Source of the DNA: Aphidius gifuensis
Lineage: Eukaryota; Arthropoda; Insecta; Hymenoptera; Braconidae
Assembly: GCF_014905175.1 (NCBI RefSeq)
Contig: NC_057788.1
Coordinates: forward strand, 868,001-932,000
DNA length: 64,000 nt
Direction: 5' to 3'
How positions within the stretch are numbered: position 1 is the stretch's first letter; the number at the start of each line of letters is the position of its first letter. The position numbers were made by a program, and so were the translations under genes. This document shows positions 50,053 to 62,166 of this stretch, in pieces. The notes under the pieces were generated by a model that saw nothing but the letters and a program-made list of their open reading frames with translations, was not told where the DNA came from and made no database searches.

Positions 50053-51138
50053 TATTACTATTCATCAATCATCATGGATTTCATTATTACATAAAATATT
50101 ATATATTGTGTAAGTTTTATTGTATCGAGGACATTTGAAATTATTTGTATCAACCTAGTCAATGCCAGATTATATTTATTTTAGCATTTATTTCTTTGTT
50201 TTTTCCTTCCTTCCTTTCTCCATATATCTATATTCTCAAACTATAATATATGTTTAGATTAAAAATATATAGTGTGAAACTAAATAAATATCATGCCACA
50301 CCTATCAACTGATTGATGGAGTTATTTATTTCATTTTTTATCTAAGCAAATGATAATTTTAACCTTGTCGATTGATAAATTATTACGTTGTTTTTTTAAT
50401 GCTTAAAAAGAATTTTTATTTTGAAAATTTAATAGTGCTTGTTTTGTTTAAATTAGAAATTAAATAAAAATATTAGAAATAAGAAGAAAATTAATTTTTT
50501 AAAAATGTTTTTCTTTTTTGTAATTTTCATTTTGATTTATATTTTAATGAACCAATGATAAATTAAATTTTTTTTTTTTTTTTTTCTTTTAGCAAGTTAA
50601 TTATTGTGACTTTTTCTTCTGGCACATTTGATATATTAACTTCCGTTTTGATAGCCATCACGTCTTTTGATGAATTCATGTTTTTTTTTATTTTTATTTT
50701 TACAAAAGTAGGTCAAGTGAGATTTAACAACATACAAACCAATCACACTTGCAGCTATCTCTCTATTATTTTTTAAAAATTTATCAAACACCTGTTTTTT
50801 ATAATAAACAATTTAAATTATTTTTTCAAAATTTATTTAACCATTAAAAACAAATAATAATCAGTGTTTTTTTCTATTTAAAAAAATTTTAAATTTCAAT
50901 ATTTTTTTTATTTATTAATTAATTAATTAATAAATAATAAAAAAATTAAAATTATTTAAATAAACAATGAAATTTGCTACAAATATTTTACTATAATTTT
51001 AATTTTATATTATTTATTTAATTGTTATTAATTAAATAAATAAATGAAGAAATCGAAATATCGAAATTTGAAAATATATTTTTTTTTACTATTAATTTTT
51101 GATTATCCATAAATTTTAATATTATAATTTTTTTTTTT
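50053..51138. other. Convergent spacer between the MTCL-like and receptor genes
   Basis: 3'UTR of the MTCL-like gene, then AT-rich DNA. On the minus strand a 40-codon frame starts at 50679 and runs into a poly-A tract. Its composition before the tract is protein-like but no partner exon was found. Otherwise empty. Confidence 0.45.
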
Positions 51139-54100
51139 TCAACAAGTATAAGGTCTTTCATCTGACCTTGTACCTTTCAAATGATCAAGGTAATTTTCGC
51201 TTGTTGTTAATTCAAACGTTAAATCTTCAACCTGAATTTTATTAAATTTTTTTTTCTTAACAAAATAACATATTAGCTCAATTGTTATTGATAAGCAACC
51301 AATTAAAATTCCACAAATGAGAATTAAAAACATTCCCTGTGTATCATCAAGCTGTAATTTCCTGTCTTCTGTTGGTAATTTTCGTGTCTTCCAACTATCA
51401 GATATCTGTAAAAAGAAAAAAAATAAAAAAATCATAAAATAACATACATTTGCCTCGATAATTATTTAAATTAACTATATCTATATAATTTTCATAAATA
51501 AAAAATAAACAATACACTCCCAAACTCATTGACAATGATAATTTTAAATTTAAAAAACAAAAAAACAAACTGGAAGTCTTCGTCCTTCAGCTGTTCTTTG
51601 AATATCCCACTCGATATCTTTAATTATTTTCTGAGTAAGACCAGATTGTCGTGCACGTATAATAATTTTATTAATTGATTCAGTATAAATTGAATTTTTT
51701 TGCAGTACAAATGTAACACCAAAATTAATAAAACAATTTTTACTAATATGCATTGATGATCTCATTGTTTTTGAGCTGTAAAAATATATAAAAAAGTTGA
51801 ATTTAAATCCATAAATTAAAAATATTTCTACACAAATAAATAATTACTTTGGTGGAAATTTATCTTGTGCAATATACTCAAGTGTTAATTTAGATCCTAA
51901 AAATGCATATGGCCAAAAAAATGCTTTACTTGTATTTTTAATACCGTCATTAATATTTGAAACATAATTAATTGATTCAAGTAGTCTAACACCAATTGGA
52001 TCAGTCATGTTTGTATAATTAAACCAACTTTCCCAACCATCATGATCTAAATTTAAAAAAAAACAATATTAATTATATATATATTTTGTAATTATTATTT
52101 ATTAACTCAATGTTCCAATTGTGTATTTTTCATTAAGCAATTTTTCAGCTGTATCAATTGGTGCTGGAAATGTTGGCACTGTTATGAAAGCCATTATTGA
52201 TCCGGTGTAGCAAGATGTTATTATAATTGTAAAAACCCAATAAAATCCTGTGTAATAAAACCAAAAATTAAAAATATTATAATATGAAAATATAATATAA
52301 ATTAATTACCAATTAAAAATGATGTTGCATTTTTAGCAATTCCATTATTTAATAATGGATTTTTAATGACAAAACAATTTGTAAATGTACTAAAAACATA
52401 CCAAAACATATGAAGTAATATATTTGGTTTTAATATTAATTCAATAAATTTATAACTTGTGTTTATTGTTAGTATTATTATTGCTAATAAATAAATTACT
52501 GATACAAATATCCAAACTGATGGATCAAATGGACCAAGTACAGCTTGATATTTTGGTAATGCTGTTGATGATTTTGATATAAATGCTGCACAATCTTCCA
52601 TATAATCAAGTGATGTATCATAATTATTTGTTATATTTATTGTTTTATAAATACCACCAGTTGCTATTATTGAATTTTCATTTTTAACATCAGTTAATGA
52701 TGCATAGATTGGACTGTTTGAAAATGATTTAATTAATTTATTGTAATTTAAAATATTTATTATTTGTTTAAAAAGTAATAACCTATCAGAAGCAATTGGA
52801 TCACGAAATTCAGCTGTAAAATTTAATATTTTACTGAGTAGTTTGATCAATCTAATATCAATGCCATCCCAATCAATAATGTCACGGTTAATAATATTTC
52901 TGAAATTGAAAAATAACAATCAATAAATCATGGAATTATTATTATTGGATGTAGAATATTTACTTTCTTATTGTGTATGGTGGTTTATGTGCTACTGATA
53001 CAATCAATCTGTGACCTTTGAAACCTTGATTTAATTTTTCTGGATAGTAATTAATATTAATATCTGTTGGATGATCTTTGATCCAGGAAGTTAACAGGAC
53101 TGGCTCACTTGCACCACTGCCATCAGTGTAAAGATGATGGGTATATAATAAATATGATCCAGCCTAAACAAATATCATTTATTATTAATTAATTAGCTTT
53201 GTTTTTTTTTTTATCAACAATAAATTTACTATTTTTTTTTTTGTGTTTTTAATTTTTATATCATTTTTTTCTTTGAATTTTTAATTTTATCATAATTTTT
53301 TAATTTTATTTAATTTTTTTTAGTATTTCTTTATTTAAATTTTTTTATTAAATTTTTCTATCAATTTTTCATTTTTTTTTCTTCAATTCCTTGACTTTTT
53401 TTTATCACTTTATTTTTTTTTTTCTTATTTTATTTTTCAATTGATTTTTATATTCAATTTTTAGTCATTATAAAATTCCAATTTCTCAATCAATCAATTC
53501 CTTCAAAATTTAATACTAATTTTTACATTTAAAATTTCATAACCATCTAAAATTTCAAAATTAAAAATACAATATAATTCATCCCCTATTTTCCCCCAAT
53601 TTTTGATAATTAAAAAAATTATTCCTGTTAATTATTAATCAATCATTATTGAACAAAAAAAATTCCCTAACAATACAAAAAAATAAACTCACCTCAGTTC
53701 GTCGACTCATGCTATGTGTTATAATCAACAAATTAGTATAAAACCTTGACGGATGACTTCTCAAATAATCCTTTACTGTCCAAGGTGTTGATTCAGTGAT
53801 AATTAAAATTTTATTAATTGTTTCTTTACCAATAACCTTACCAATGTCATAAACATCATTCAAAAATATCAAATAATTATAGCATTTATCAGCGACAACA
53901 TAATTATTATCTTTCCTTGTTAAATTAATTTTTTTTTGTACATATGATACTCTCGGTTGTGCATCAAACAATTTTTTAATTGTATCAATTTTCTCATTTA
54001 AATATGTCTCATCATACAGAACAACCAACACACAACCACCAAAATAATTATTAATTATTTTTTCAGTTAATTTCGATAAGCTTTCTATACGTTTTGATAA

Positions 54101-54184
54101 TGCCCCGTGTTTTTTTGTTGAATCTTTTGTAATCCATTGTAATGTCACTGTTGGTATCAATATTATTATTAACAACAAATTCAT
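51139..54184 (-). CDS. Ionotropic receptor (IR family), seven exons
   Basis: IRs are glutamate-receptor-derived cation channels for odour, taste, temperature or humidity in insect sensory neurons. Exons: 54184-53693, 53163-52964, 52899-52310, 52247-52107, 52046-51848, 51775-51571 and 51405-51139. All phases agree, giving 697 residues. The ATG at 54184 opens a signal peptide (MNLLLIIILIPTVTLQ); in-frame ATGs at 54205 and 54283 are possible but would bury it. The ligand-binding lobe S1 includes GHRLIVSVAHKPPYTIRK and DWDGIDIRLIKLLSKIL. M1 is WIFVSVIYLLAIIILTI, then the pore region, and M3 contains TSCYTGSIMAFITVP, the IR version of the SYTANLAAF motif. S2 follows and M4 is GMFLILICGILIGCLSITI. 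The ending before M4 (RKLQLDDTQG) recalls conserved antennal types such as IR21a, but the subtype is uncertain. The amino-terminal domain is present but short. Confidence 0.85.
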
Positions 54185-54571
54185 TTTATAATTAACAAAC
54201 ATCATTTTGTTGGTTAACAAAAAATAACTGAAAATTCTTTCAGCCAACTTTCTTTTATAACCATCGAGTTTTGTCATCATCATTATATCATCAACATTAA
54301 AAATTATTTTTTCATATTCATTTGAAATATTCAAATACTAATCATCTCTTCCAAACAACTCGTAAATATTTCAAATATTCGATCAACCAATCAAAAAAAA
54401 AAGCTCACTGCTTTATCGACAGTTGGTCAAATCAACGTATTTTCTAAACACTATTTTTATTTTTTTTTCTTTGTTTATTTTTTTTTTTTTTGTCATTAAA
54501 AACTGTTAAAAACATACTGTATAATAAATATTGTTGTTTATATTTTTGTATGATATACCTATTAATAAATA
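54185..54571. promoter_or_regulatory. Divergent promoter region, receptor (-) and BRCT gene 1 (+)
   Basis: Under 400 bases separate the two start codons, so both promoters lie here. attcgatcaaccaatc (54378) and gctttatcgacagttggtcaaatcaacg (54410) are the only non-AT-rich parts. No TATA box is convincing. Confidence 0.4.
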
Positions 54572-55919
54572 ATGCCATCAAATAGTGAAACTAATAGCAA
54601 AAAATTATTTTTTCTAATAAAGCCATTAAAATTTTATATGGGAATTGAATTTCAAAGAAAAGAATATTGTTATTGGTGTGATAAAATAGAGGTTAGTTAA
54701 TTAATAATTATAATGTATTTATTTATTTTTATTATTGTTTATTTGTATTTTTTATTATAGGAACATGGTGGTATTGTTTATGACACAATTGATGGAAATA
54801 CAATAAATTTAACAAAAAATATTAAATCAAATACAAATGATGATAACTATTCATGGCATGATTGTCAATTTGTTGATGATTGTATTAAAAATGGTGCTTT
54901 AGTTAATATTAAAAATTATCGGTAAATATTGATAGATTAATTTGTTAATAGATATTTGCTATTGGTAAATGTATTTTGTTGATTTTAGATTAGAAAAAAA
55001 GTCTGATGTAGAAAAAGACAGTCAGAATAAATCAACAGCTTTGGCATCATCATCATCACCACCAAGAAAAAAATATAAATCATCAAAAGACTGTTCAGTT
55101 TCGACAGATAAAAAATTAGAAATGAATACAGCTGTTCAACTTGAAGCCATTGGTTTACCAGATAAAAACAAATCAGAAGATGAAGAAAATAAAAAAGTAA
55201 TAACATCAACAAATGATAATGAAACAAGTCAATTAAATTTATCAGCTAATAAAACACCAGGTATTACAAAAGGTATTAAAGTTGTTGATATGGAAACTCT
55301 TATAGATGGTACATTCAAATTATTAAAAACTCCTGATGATAAATCAAAAAATACAAAAAATTCTACAAATAAAAAATGTGTAAATGATGCAAATGGTACC
55401 AGTGATGAATCTTTAAAACAAAAAATTGATAATAAACCAGTTATAGAGTCATTAAATAGCAAAAATCAATCTGAATTATTGATAGATGATTTATCAGTAA
55501 CTGATGACAGTTCAAATGACTCCAAGCCTCTAAAAAAATTGTCAAATAAAATGTCAAGTTCAAGAATAACAAGTGTAGAAAATAGAAATTGTAAAAAGAT
55601 AAATACGAATGAATTTGGTGAACGAAGGGTACTTGGACATAGAGTACGTGAAGTACCAATGGCAACATCATCAGATGATGAAGAAAATATTGAGGAAAAT
55701 GTTTCGTCGTTTAAAGCAAATAATAAATCCAATTTAAAACAAGAAATTTTAGAGAATTACAATCATGATGAATCTGTTATTGTTATTTCTTCTGATGATG
55801 ATGATGATGATGATGAAGATGAAGATGATGAGACACCATCATCATCTTCAATAAATAAGCCACATAAAAAATGTCTTTTTAACACAGTTTTTGCTGACAT
55901 TGAAAGAAAACCTAAATAA
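54572..55919 (+). CDS. BRCT-like (Rap1-type) nuclear protein 1 with SUMO-interaction motif
   Basis: Exons 54572-54691, 54761-54921 and 54989-55919 join in frame to 403 residues. Residues 1-95 resemble the N-terminal BRCT-like domain of Rap1/TERF2IP: a strand FFLIKPLKFYM, then KIEEHGGIVYD with the BRCT glycines, then SWHDCQFVDDCIKN and NYRL. The rest is Lys/Ser-rich and likely disordered. Near the end VIVISSDDDDDDDED (about 55776-55825) fits a SUMO-interacting motif followed by acidic residues. No Myb or RCT domain is visible, so this is not a full Rap1. A nuclear protein-binding role is inferred. The gene at 62167 has the same exon phases and domain order and is a paralogue. Confidence 0.72.
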
Positions 55920-56240
55920 TTTTAAAAAATATATAATTTTTTAAATAAATTATTAGCGATAAATTATTTTTCAATTAAAAATAATCAAATACTATATTTT
56001 TCATACCAATTTTTTTATTTTTTTAAATAAATTATAATAAAAAATTTATTTTTCGATTGTTTTTTTTTTTTCCAATTAAATAATTAATTAACAAGCTTAA
56101 TAATAATTTAATTTTTTTAAATTGATTAATTATATTTAAAAAAAAAACACTTGAATAAAAAAAGGAAAAAAAAAAAAAAAAAAGATATTTATTACATAAA
56201 TATTAAATGCATAATTAAATGAAGAAAAAAAGAAAAATGA
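55920..56240. other. Spacer between BRCT gene 1 and the cadherin-like cluster
   Basis: 321 AT-rich bases with A/T homopolymers, holding the 3' ends of two convergent genes. Nothing else is seen. Confidence 0.5.
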
Positions 56241-57097
56241 TTAAACTTGAATAATAATATTTAAATCTGAATTAAGTTTTTGTGCAACAATATGAAATTT
56301 AACAAATGAATAACGTGAATTATGAAGACCATCATTGTCACTTATTTTAACAGTTGTTGACCAAATAAAATAATAATCATCTTGTCCATTATTGACACTA
56401 TAAAATTCATCGAAACTATAAAATGGTTTGGCCATTGTTAAACACCCACTTAATCTATCAACTGAAAATAATTTAGTTTTTTTATTTTTCGAATAATCAT
56501 CTAAATATCCTTTTTTATAAAAAACTTGATTCGATGGATCAAGATCAAATACAATATGTTGATCATCATTTCTATCAGTGATATCTGGATCATAAGCAAT
56601 TATTTTAGCAATACATTTGCCATTATTGATCATTGATGATTCATCATCATCATAAAGTGTATCATCTTCATCAAGCTCAATAATTTGATTCAAACTTGTC
56701 TCATAAACTGGTGGCTCATTTATATTTTCAATATTAACAACAACTTTTGTCATGTCATAAAGATCATCAACTCTTCCAACAACAGTCAAATGATACTTTT
56801 TTTTTCTCTCATAATCAAGCTTACAATTAACACGTATTCTACCACTTTTCATATCAATTTTAAAACAATTATCAGCATTACCATTTGTAATACTATATGA
56901 TATTTTATTTCTCATAAAATAACTACTTGTTTTTAATTTAACTGTTAATACAAGTGTCAATATTTGTCGATCTTCTGGTATTGTTGTATTGTAATAATTT
57001 CTTTCAAATTCTACTGGTATTTTTCTCAAATTCTTCAGCAATTTCAGCCTTATTATTGACATCTTATTTTTTGTTTTCATTGAATTATCCATTGATG
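56241..57097 (-). CDS. Cadherin-like secreted protein A, 3' exon (signal exon not found)
   Basis: An open exon of 857 bases begins at an acceptor (tattttttcag at 57098) in phase 1 and ends with a stop. It encodes a first cadherin-type repeat (GNADNCFKIDMKSGRI, LDYERKKKYHLTV, NIENINEPPV) and a second shorter one (AYDPDITDRNDDQHIVFDL, FSVDRLSGCLTMAKPF, KISDNDG). The DPD and NE.PV residues are the usual calcium ligands. It lacks the C-terminal Cys tail of its three neighbours. No signal-peptide exon lies in the 160 bases before it. The nearest is that of gene B (58397-58337), which would splice to it in frame to give 305 residues. The alternatives are an internal ATG at 57092 without signal peptide, or a decaying copy. 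Confidence 0.7.
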
Positions 57098-57257
57098 CTG
57101 AAAAAATATCACATTAAAATACAAAAAAAATAAACAATTAGTTTTTTTTTTTTTAGATTATTAAAACAATTTTTAATTTGACAAAAAAAAAAAAAAGTTA
57201 AACAGCCACATTTACAGTATTTTATTTATAATAATGTTTGAATAATATAAAAATAAA

Positions 57258-58397
57258 TTATTTTCCAAATATTAATTTAAAATAATAATTAGCTTTTGCA
57301 TCATTTTGTGATGGACAATTATAAATTCGACATAAAAATGATATTGATATTTTAGATTGAACAAATATTGTTGTTTTTTTAGAATTGGCTTTAGCATCTT
57401 TATCATATGCATTGATATAAAATGATTGATTGATATATGAGTCATTAGAATTATCAATTTTACCAATGTACAACCAAAAATAATATGAACAATAATTTTC
57501 AAATGGATCAACTAATTTTAAACAGCCACTTTTTCTATCAATATTTAAATACCAAGTCTTTTCAATAGTTTGATTTTTAAAACACTGAAATTTATTAAAA
57601 TAATTTTTTCCAATAATATCAATTGTATAAACAATATGTTGATTGTCATTTTTATTTTTAATATCTGGATCAAATGCTTTTATATTTCTAATGCAATATT
57701 CACCTTGTTTAAGCATCGAAATTTCTTCACCATTAAATTTATCAATATCATTTTCGGTAAAATTTATTGGAACTACATAATTAATTACAGGTGCCTCATC
57801 AATATTAATTATATTAATTGAAACAATAATTATATTTTCAGTATTATTAATTGTATTAGCAATTTTTAATTTATATATATTTTTTTTTTCATAATCAAGA
57901 CTTTTGTTTAATCGTAATTCACCATTTTTTATATTTATTTTAAAATTATTATCATCATTACCATTTTTAATAATATATCTTGTATTTATATTTGTATTGT
58001 TTATTAATTTTTTTAATATTATTGTATCTATTTCTGTATTTTCAGCAATTTTTAGGTTTATTATTGATTTATTAGTTTTTATCAATGTTGCTTTGTCATT
58101 TGTTGGTGTTGATACATCATTTTCCAATGCTAAAAAAAAATATTTATTTATTTTTTTTAATTATTCACTTTAAAATAGGTTAACTTGTTTTATTTTTTTT
58201 TTTTTATTTAAATAATAATAATAATAATTGTAAAATAATTATAAAAAGTTTGAATTATTTTTTTTAGATTTTTTTTTCTATTTCATGCATTTTTTTTTTT
58301 TTCGATTTTCTTTGTAGAAAAATATTTAATACTTACATAATACTTGAGTAAACAATAGTGTAAATAATATGAAATAATATTTAAATTGCTGCTTCAT
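57258..58397 (-). CDS. Cadherin-like secreted protein B
   Basis: Exon 58397-58337 encodes a signal peptide (MKQQFKYYFILFTLLFTQVL) and splices at phase 1 to 58129-57258, giving 310 residues. The protein has two cadherin-type repeats. The first runs from about residue 45 (IIKNGNDDNNFKINIKNGEL, LDYEKKNIYKLKIA, NIINIDEAPV). The second starts at FDPDIKNKNDNQHIVYTI, and its core NIDRKSGCLKLVDPF is followed by a Cys-containing segment and a tail CRIYNCP. No membrane segment follows, so it is a short secreted or peripheral protein, unlike classical cadherins with many repeats and a cytoplasmic tail. It belongs to a tandem family with its neighbours on both sides. Confidence 0.8.
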
Positions 58398-59054
58398 TTT
58401 TTTAGTAATAAATTAATTGCACTTTATTTGTAAATTTATTTATTAATTAATTAAAAAACTTTTGATATTGATGGTATTTTTATGTATCATTAAAACTTGA
58501 ACGTGATCGTTTCTTTTTATTTTAGCAAATAATATTTTATGTGAAAATGTTGGAAGAAAATGTCTGTGATTTTTTTTTTTTTTTTTCCTTTAGGTAGGTA
58601 TTTTGTCACACTGGGGATGAAAAGTGACCATGAGACTGACCATGGGAGGCTGGATCCATTGGGATCCATTAGAGACATTCCTATGGACCTTTGCACCTGT
58701 ACTATATAATGAAAATAATTTTTAGAAAATAAAAATTCCAAGTAATCTTTAAGAAAATGCTTGAAAAAATAATATTAACATTCGAATTTTCTTTTTGTAT
58801 ATATTTTTATTTAATAATTATTGAAATTTAAAATTTATTAAATTCATTCTTTATTTTTTATAATAATTTACATAATTTTTTTTTTTTTTAAATAATTATT
58901 TTCTCTTTTATTTATTTATTTAAAATATTATTAATATAAATTTTTAATTATTCAAATAACAATCAGAGTTTCAGACAAATAAAAAATTATTAAATGAATT
59001 TTTCATCATTTATATATTATTTCTAAATAGTGCGTACGATAATTATTTTTATGA
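58398..59054. promoter_or_regulatory. Upstream region of cadherin-like gene B
   Basis: 657 bases between gene C's stop and gene B's signal exon. A GC-rich island at 58600-58705 contains the direct repeat ggatccattggGATCCATTag and actatataatg, a possible TATA on either strand. It is unexplained and could be a promoter or an untranslated exon. Confidence 0.4.
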
Positions 59055-60092
59055 TTAATAAATTGACGAAAACATATCAATTATTTGTTGAAACCATGTT
59101 TTTTTTTCAACATCAATATCATTTGGTGGACAACCATAAACTCGACATAAAAATTTCCACGTTATTTTCGTTTCTAAAATTAAAGTTGTATTTTTATAAT
59201 CACCAATAGCATCATTATCAATTGCATTAACAATAACATCTGAAGAAATATAATAATCAGCAGGTTGACCAAGTGCTAAAAATTCCAAAACATGAAATGC
59301 GCATTTTTCAAAAAATGGATTTTTTAATTTTAAACAACCATCATGTAAATTCCAGAAATAATTATCATAATAATTTGCATTATTAAAACATTTTTTTGAA
59401 TTTTTAATTCCAATAATATCGTCAATTGTTGTTCCATTTATTTCATAGACAATATGTTGTTCATCATTTTCATTTGTAATATCTGGATCATGAGCAATTA
59501 TTTTTCTAAAACAATATGTTCCATTACGTATCATTTCCATGTCGTTTACATTTAAATTTTCAACATCTTTTGTGTTTAAAATTAATGGCGTTACATCGGT
59601 AAATACAGGTGCTTCATTAGCATCACCAATTTTAACATACAATGTTATATTTACATGATGTCTATCATCATCAGCATCATCATCGCCAGAAATTACTATA
59701 AAATGATTTTTTTTTGCTTCGAAATCAGGGCTTTGCGATATCATTATTATTCCAGTTTTATTATCAATTGTAAATATACCAGCATCATTACCATTTTTAA
59801 TTGAATATGTTAAATTTTTATCAGCTGTATTTGTAATACTTGTTGTTATTGTTGTATTTATTTTTATATTTTCACTTATTTTAATGAAATCAGTACTACC
59901 ATCTAATTTAACAGTATATAATTTCGTTTGATTATTATTATTTTCTTCTTCTTTATTATTGTCCTTTTTTGTAATAATTGATAATAATTGAATATTTGTT
60001 TCCTCAATTTTGTTAACTGTAGCTGAAACATTTGAAAAAAAAAAAAAAACAAACAAATAAATAAATAAATAAAAAAGCAAAAGAGTTAACAT
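59055..60092 (-). CDS. Cadherin-like secreted protein C
   Basis: The open frame runs from an ATG at 60092 to 59055, 345 residues. Its first 24 codons are very hydrophobic but overlap a T-rich tract ending in a good acceptor (tgtttcag at 60023). If spliced there, the coding exon starts at 60022 in phase 1 and would need an upstream signal exon. Gene D's (61226-61160) fits in frame and gives 344 residues. Two cadherin-type repeats are present: IKNGNDAGIFTIDNKTGIIM, DANEAPVFTDV, then AHDPDITNENDEQHIVYEI and DGCLKLKNPFFEKC. The tail CRVYGCPP matches B and D. No transmembrane helix follows. Which start is used cannot be told from sequence alone. Confidence 0.75.
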   Translation of the reverse strand: MLTLLLFYLFIYLFVFFFFSNVSATVNKIEETNIQLLSIITKKDNNKEEENNNNQTKLYTVKLDGSTDFIKISENIKINTTITTSITNTADKNLTYSIKNGNDAGIFTIDNKTGIIMISQSPDFEAKKNHFIVISGDDDADDDRHHVNITLYVKIGDANEAPVFTDVTPLILNTKDVENLNVNDMEMIRNGTYCFRKIIAHDPDITNENDEQHIVYEINGTTIDDIIGIKNSKKCFNNANYYDNYFWNLHDGCLKLKNPFFEKCAFHVLEFLALGQPADYYISSDVIVNAIDNDAIGDYKNTTLILETKITWKFLCRVYGCPPNDIDVEKKTWFQQIIDMFSSIY

Positions 60093-60190
60093 GATAAATT
60101 TTCTTATTTATATTATTATTTAATTTAAATTTTGTTTATTTATAAATATTTTTGTATTATAATTATTTGAAATTTTAATTTTCTAAATAA

Positions 60191-61226
60191 TTAACCAAAT
60201 AATGATTTAAAAAAATTCGTTATTCCTGATTCTTTTGGTGGACAATTCCAAATTTTACAATAAAATGACATTGATATTTTACCATAAATAGTTTTTTGTG
60301 TTTTTTTATAATTATAATATGCATTTTTATCATATGCAGTAACAATAACTGTTGGAATAACAAAACCATTATTTTTTTCAATTCTACTATTCCATAAATC
60401 ATAAACACATTTATTTGGAAATGGATTATTAATTGTAACACAACCACTTGATTTATCAACATTAAACATAAATTCTTCTGGTGATATTTTTTTACCACTA
60501 TAACAATTATATTCTCTGTAATAATATTTTTGATATTCTGGTATTTCAATTGAATAAATTATATTTTGTTTATCAAATTTATTTTTAATATCTGGATCAT
60601 GGGCTTTTATTGTTCTGATACAATATTTACCATCACGTATCATTGACAATACTGTATCATTAAATTTATCAATATTATTATCATCAATAATTATTGGAAC
60701 TATTTCATCGATTATTGGTGCTTCATCAATATCACGTATGTCAATCATTATTTTTGTACTTAAATTTACATTATTATTTGATGCTTCAATTGTTAAATTA
60801 TAATTATTAATTGATTCATAATTTAAATTATTATTAACTATTAATTCACCTGTTTTATTATTTATTTTAAAACTATTATTTTCATTACCATTTTTGATTG
60901 TGTACGTTAAATTGCTTAATGAGCTATGATTGTTGTTCATCATAATTATTGTTGTGTTTACTTTTATCGTTTCGGGAATTGATTGATTATAAATTTCTTT
61001 TGAAAATTTGTATTGTGGTGTTGTGGTATCTGTTGTATTATTTGATTCATCTTGATTTAATGCTGAGTCTTGTGACAATGCTAGAAAATTTATTTAAAAA
61101 ATTATTATTTCAAATTTTATTGGTGTATTTTTTACAATTAATTATATATTTTTACTTACAAAATACACTGCTACAAGATAAAATGAATATGAAAAAATAT
61201 AAATTATAAATAATTTGTTTTTTCAT
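60191..61226 (-). CDS. Cadherin-like secreted protein D
   Basis: Exon 61226-61160 encodes a signal peptide (MKKQIIYNLYFFIFILSCSS) and splices at phase 1 through a 79-base intron to 61080-60191, giving 318 residues. Repeat one has IKNGNENNSFKINNKTGELI, LNYESINNYNLTIEA and DIRDIDEAPI. Repeat two has AHDPDIKNKFDKQNIIYSI, NVDKSSGCVTINNPFPNKC and VTAYDKNA. The ending CKIWNCPP is shared with B and C. It is rich in Asn glycosylation sites. It is the first member of the minus-strand tandem array D-C-B-A and the best-formed model. The function is unknown. Confidence 0.8.
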
Positions 61227-62166
61227 TTTGATGGAAGTGAATTATTTTTTTTTTTTTGTTGGAAAATTAAAGTCACTTTTATACACTGATTTTATTGAGA
61301 CTTTGATTTTTTTTTTTTTTTATTGAAAAGATTTGATGTTTTCGGATCGAAGGTTCAATGTTCTATGAGGTTTTGAAAATAATAATTCGTGGGATTTAAG
61401 AAAGCAGGTGAAACCAGTATCTTGAGGGAAAAAAAAAAACATTTAGAAATTTATTCTTGGAAAATAGTCAGGTAGAAAATTCGGAAATATATCACAAAAG
61501 TAGACCCACAAATGAGATAAGAGATTAAAAAAAAAAAATAAAAAACATACAACTTTGACGACAAGGGTTTTTTATTTATTAAGGATTTTAATTTATCTTT
61601 TAAAATATGTAAAAGCTTCTAGCCTTTTGATAGAAATTTCGATAAAATTCGAAATAAATTATGAAATAAATATAAAACCAATTTATCTTTTTAAATAAAA
61701 ATTTTTTTTTTCTTCTCAAAATGCTTTCTGACAATTAAATTTGATTGAAAAACTAGTAAATTGTTTTTTTTTTTTTTTTTTAATTAATCATTCAAGTTAT
61801 CAAAAAGCTAATTAAAAAATAATACTAAATTGTCAAAAAAAAAATCTGTAAATTATTACTATATCGAAATTTAATTTCGAAAAATTAATTTCTTCTTGTA
61901 ATAAATAATTATTATTGTCATCGATTTGTTTTAATTTAAATAAACAAATATCACGTGATCAAATGTTGCCAACTTTTTTTTTTGCGACAGTTTACATAAA
62001 AATTAACCTGAAAATTTTCATGAAAATCGCCAAGTTAATTTATGTTTTTGTGCGCATTTTTTTGTGTTTATACATGTTGTGTATTTTATATATGTTTATA
62101 AATTTTTTGACATTTATTTTCTCAGCCATTTGATGACATAAAAATATCAAATGAATAAAAATAATC
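61227..62166. promoter_or_regulatory. Divergent region between cadherin-like gene D and BRCT gene 2
   Basis: 940 bases of AT-rich DNA between two divergent start codons. tatcacgtgatcaaatgttgcc near 61950, with a cacgtg E-box, is the only notable site, about 200 bases before the BRCT gene. No other gene is seen. Confidence 0.4.

Noticed and set aside
58517..58741. 74-codon minus-strand frame in the GC-rich island
   Set aside because: No ATG-linked signal, splice partner or recognisable domain. It is kept only as an unexplained island.
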